DNA of 17,616 bases from assembly GCA_030622125.1 (NCBI GenBank), contig JAUXGM010000031.1, positions 1-17,616 on the forward strand, written 5' to 3'. Source of the stretch: a bacterium. Lineage in GTDB: Bacteria > AUK180. Below, in pieces: positions 14,690 to 17,616 of this stretch (its first letter is position 1; each line of letters begins with the position of its first letter). The translations under genes were made by a program, and so were the position numbers. The notes below the pieces were generated by a model. That model saw nothing but the letters and a program-made list of their open reading frames with translations, was not told the origin of the DNA and ran no database searches.

Positions 14690-15580
14690 ATGACTGAAAG
14701 AGCATATCCTGAAGATCCGCATTATGTGAATAAAACCAAATATTACAATGCTTTTATTGAAAGATATGAATTCGGGAAAAAATATACCCAAGACAAGATG
14801 GTGCTGGATATTCCGTGCGGTTCAGGCTGGGGAACATCTTTGATTGATAATGCAAAAGAAATTTACGGCATTGATATTTCATCAGATGCGATCCAATATG
14901 CTCAATCTCATTTTTCTGCTACATTTTTAAAGGGTTCAATGACAAAAATAGATTTTGAAGACAATAAATTTGATACAGCATTATGTTTTGAAGGAATAGA
15001 ACATATTACAAGACAGGAAGGTATTGAGTTTATTAATGAAATAAAAAGGGTTGTAAAGAAAGATGGTTTAATAATTGCTTCTGTTCCCATTCTAAATAAA
15101 TACGGGGAAGATACGGGTAATCCATATCATAAATTTGAGTACCCTGAAAATTATCTGAAAATTTTATTAGAAGAAAATTTTAAAATTATTAAATACATTA
15201 ACGAGAAAGGTGGGGATGGACCAATTGTTTATTTTGTTTTAAAAAATCATTTTAAGCATAAACTAACAATGCTTACATCGGCTTATAAGAATGAAGAAAA
15301 ATTTAAAAAAATAATTAATAATACCTTAAAACAAAATTCCAATGATTTTGAGATTATAATAATTAATGATAATTCAAATCATAGATCAACGAAAATCTTA
15401 CAAAATTATACTGATGATAGAATTAAAATAGTAAATTATAAATTCAAGAAAAGAACAAATTTATTAAGAAAATTCTATAAAAAAAATTATACGAGCAGAT
15501 TGCTCAATTTAATAACTTCAATTTTACCTAATTTCTTGTTAAGAGTTTTGAAGAAAATAAAACATATACTAAAAATATGA
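14690..15580 (+). CDS. SAM methyltransferase with C-terminal GT2 remnant
   Basis: Residues 1-185 form a class I SAM-dependent methyltransferase: motif I MVLDIPCGSGWGTS at 37-50, acidic IYGIDISSDAI at 58-68, and CFEGIEHI at 99-106. Residues 190-260 are different: KLTMLTSAYKNEEKFKK, then DFEIIIINDNS and ILQNYTDDRIKIVN, which match the first 70 residues of a GT2 glycosyltransferase and align with residues 20-91 of the next gene. The fold stops before the DXD motif and the tail is basic and low in complexity, so this part cannot be a working transferase. The remnant region is very AT-rich (about 19% GC in 15241-15540). The methyltransferase probably acts on sugar or a glycan end. Its stop overlaps the next start (ATGA). 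Confidence 0.82.
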   Translation: MTERAYPEDPHYVNKTKYYNAFIERYEFGKKYTQDKMVLDIPCGSGWGTSLIDNAKEIYGIDISSDAIQYAQSHFSATFLKGSMTKIDFEDNKFDTALCFEGIEHITRQEGIEFINEIKRVVKKDGLIIASVPILNKYGEDTGNPYHKFEYPENYLKILLEENFKIIKYINEKGGDGPIVYFVLKNHFKHKLTMLTSAYKNEEKFKKIINNTLKQNSNDFEIIIINDNSNHRSTKILQNYTDDRIKIVNYKFKKRTNLLRKFYKKNYTSRLLNLITSILPNFLLRVLKKIKHILKI

Positions 15581-17202
15581 ATAATAAAAAAGTATTAAAA
15601 GATTATTTCAATGGTGTAAATATAAAAAATCCAAAAGTTACCGTTTTAATGTCCATATACAATGGTGAAAAATATCTTCATCAGGCAATTAACAGTATCT
15701 TAAATCAAACCTTTAAAGATTTTGAGTTCTTAATTATCAATGATGGTTCTACCGACGGAACAGCAGAAATATTGCAAAGTTACAATGATTTTAGAATTAG
15801 AATAATTAATAATGAGAAGAATATAGGATTAACCAAATCGTTAAATAAAGGCTTAAAACTGGCTAAAGGTGATTATATTGCTCGAATGGATGCTGACGAT
15901 ATTTCATTACCAGAAAGATTTGAAAGACAGGTAGAGTTTCTTAATAAAAATAAAAAGATGGGATTAGTTGGAACATTCTGGTACACTATTGATGAAAATG
16001 GTCAAGAAATAGATATCAGTAAACCTACCAACTCTATATATGCTGTTCATTTTATGTGTCATGGTACATCAATGATAAGGAAAAGATGTTTAGATAAAAT
16101 AGGTTTTTATCGGGAAGTATTTGAATTTGCTCAAGATTATGATCTTTGGCTTCGTATTGCAGATAAATATGAAATAAAAAATATAAAAGAACCATTGTAT
16201 AAGCTGAGAATAAGGGATGATTCTATTTCATTGAAGAAAAAAACACAACAGAATTTATATGCCTCACTTGCAATTAAAATGGCAAAGGAAAGAAAAAAAT
16301 ATGGAAGGGATAGATTAAGTATTGCAACAGAATACGAAGCAAACAAAATCAGGGATCAAAGACTGAAAGCATCGGGAATAAAAAAAAGAAAATTACTCTC
16401 ATATAATTATTCTATATGGAGTAAAGCTGCTTTTGTATCAGGTGAAGACGAAAAGTCTTTTTATTGTGCAATTAATGCTTTTACTTGGTATCCATTGAAT
16501 TATCGAATATGGAATATACTTATAAAAGCTATATTTGGAAAATTCAAGGATAATCCTATTAAATTAATATTCCAATGTTTAAATTTCTTATTTATACGGG
16601 TAAATAACCTGCGAAGAAGAATTCTTCAACAATTAGTATCTCTAAATTTTTTGCGAACATATAAGATATGGTGGAATTACCTGGCAAGAGATATTGATGA
16701 AAAATGGGGAACAATAAGGCATGATTATGCTCTATTAAGCAGAATAATTTCATCTTCTAAGCCAAGGCGTATATTGGATATCGGTTGTGGAAGCGGACGT
16801 CTATTTCCATTATATAATGACCTGAAAATTAATGAAGTTGTGGGAATAGATATTTCAAATAAAGCACTAAAAATTGCCAATAGCCGGTACTCCTACTCAA
16901 ATATTAAGACTTATAATCAACATATTTTGGACTTAAATTTCCCTATTCACTACTTTGACCTGGTAATTTCAAATCGTGTGTTGCAACATATTCCACAAAA
17001 TGAAATCGAAATAGTTATCAAAAAACTAACAGAGTTAGGAAAGAGAATATATATTAACGAAATGTATGATAGTGATCATTTTGGTGAATCATTCTATTTA
17101 TTTAAATATGACTATATATTATTATTCGATAAATTTGGTTTTCAAGTTATTGAAAGAGGATGTCTTGGCAAACAGACTTGGTTTCTTTTTGGTAAGAGAT
17201 GA
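15577..17202 (+). CDS. GT2 glycosyltransferase fused to a methyltransferase
   Basis: A 541-residue two-domain protein. Residues 20-220 are a GT2 (GT-A fold) transferase: VTVLMSIYNGEKYLHQAI at 21-38, FLIINDGSTDGT at 51-62, metal-binding DADD at 105-108, and EFAQDYDLWLRI at 183-194 with a candidate catalytic Asp. Residues 225-370 are a helical linker without a recognised motif. Residues 395-541 are a class I methyltransferase: RRILDIGCGSGRLFPL at 397-412, VVGIDISNKAL at 421-431, and FDLVISNRVLQHIP at 460-473. A protein that both adds and methylates a sugar would suit a chain-end cap, as known for some O-antigens, but the substrate cannot be told. It overlaps the upstream gene by four bases. Confidence 0.9.
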   Translation: MNNKKVLKDYFNGVNIKNPKVTVLMSIYNGEKYLHQAINSILNQTFKDFEFLIINDGSTDGTAEILQSYNDFRIRIINNEKNIGLTKSLNKGLKLAKGDYIARMDADDISLPERFERQVEFLNKNKKMGLVGTFWYTIDENGQEIDISKPTNSIYAVHFMCHGTSMIRKRCLDKIGFYREVFEFAQDYDLWLRIADKYEIKNIKEPLYKLRIRDDSISLKKKTQQNLYASLAIKMAKERKKYGRDRLSIATEYEANKIRDQRLKASGIKKRKLLSYNYSIWSKAAFVSGEDEKSFYCAINAFTWYPLNYRIWNILIKAIFGKFKDNPIKLIFQCLNFLFIRVNNLRRRILQQLVSLNFLRTYKIWWNYLARDIDEKWGTIRHDYALLSRIISSSKPRRILDIGCGSGRLFPLYNDLKINEVVGIDISNKALKIANSRYSYSNIKTYNQHILDLNFPIHYFDLVISNRVLQHIPQNEIEIVIKKLTELGKRIYINEMYDSDHFGESFYLFKYDYILLFDKFGFQVIERGCLGKQTWFLFGKR

Positions 17203-17205
17203 ATT

Positions 17206-17616
17206 ATGAAACCTTTAATTAGTATAATTATTCCAACTTATAACCGTTCGGATTATATCTGTGAAACGATTGATAGTGTTTTAACTCAAACATATAAAAA
17301 TTATGAGATCATAGTTGTGGATGACGGTTCTTCAATTGATGTAAAAAAGGTTTTGGAACCTTATAAGAATAAAATCAAATATTTATATCAAGAAAATCAA
17401 GGATTATCCACTGCCAGAAATACGGGAATAAAGAATTCAAAAGGTAAATACCTTGCATTTTTAGATGATGATGATCTATTTGAACCTCAAAAATTGGAAA
17501 TTCAAGTTCCAATACTTGAAGATAATTCTAAAGTAGGATTTGTATATTCTGACTGTTATGAGTTCAATACAATTAATAAAGCCAAAATAAAGTTGAATTT
17601 AGCGGTGGGACGCAAT
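17206..17616 (+). CDS. GT2 glycosyltransferase, 5' part (runs off window)
   Basis: The first 137 codons of a GT2 family transferase, open to the last base of the window. MKPLISIIIPTYNRSDYI opens the nucleotide-binding fold, EIIVVDDGSS follows at about 34-43, and the metal-binding DDDD is near residue 90. It starts three bases after the stop of the fusion gene. Its ribosome site is weak (AAGAGA overlapping the previous stop region), so translation may be coupled. It is a third GT2 sequence in a row in this stretch, but is not a close copy of the previous one. Confidence 0.9.
   Translation, partial: MKPLISIIIPTYNRSDYICETIDSVLTQTYKNYEIIVVDDGSSIDVKKVLEPYKNKIKYLYQENQGLSTARNTGIKNSKGKYLAFLDDDDLFEPQKLEIQVPILEDNSKVGFVYSDCYEFNTINKAKIKLNLAVGRN

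Overview
The window reads as part of the genome of an anaerobic bacterium, AT-rich overall, with ferredoxin-dependent amino-acid fermentation enzymes and a surface-polysaccharide gene cluster. Every supported gene lies on the + strand. The set of indolepyruvate:ferredoxin oxidoreductase, pyruvate phosphate dikinase and an ADP-forming acyl-CoA ligase is typical of uncultured fermenters (Cloacimonadota-like or similar candidate phyla). No rRNA or other lineage marker is present, so this placement is a guess.

Region 1 (1-7114) is a tightly packed operon: iorA, iorB, glyS (glycyl-tRNA synthetase beta chain, TTG start, overlapping iorB) and ppdK. Region 2 (7115-7500) has no gene and carries a cluster of hairpin repeats: three direct copies of one unit and one inverted copy with a different core between the same flanks. 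It ends in a strong extended -10 promoter. Region 3 (7501-10528) holds a TsaA/TrmO-like tRNA methyltransferase and, behind its own promoter, a two-gene acyl-CoA ligase (SucC/SucD type). The SucC-like chain ends in an eight-cysteine, two-cluster ferredoxin domain. Region 4 (10529-10965) is another repeat-rich gap ending in a third promoter of the same design.

Region 5 (10966-17616) is a polysaccharide export and assembly cluster: ABC permease, ABC ATPase with a C-terminal extra domain, a radical SAM/SPASM-like protein, a methyltransferase with a glycosyltransferase remnant at its end, a glycosyltransferase-methyltransferase fusion, and a GT2 glycosyltransferase cut by the window edge. A 126-aa GxxExxY (PD-(D/E)XK nuclease-like) gene sits between permease and ATPase, bracketed by 25-bp inverted repeats (23/25 identical). 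It looks like a small inserted module.

Metabolically, IorAB would turn aromatic 2-oxo acids into aryl-acyl-CoA and reduced ferredoxin. The CoA ligase could recover ATP from acyl-CoA, and PpdK links PEP and pyruvate. The direct link between these enzymes is inference. Base composition falls from about 45% GC at the left end (hand count, 1-300) to about 19% in part of the polysaccharide cluster (15241-15540).
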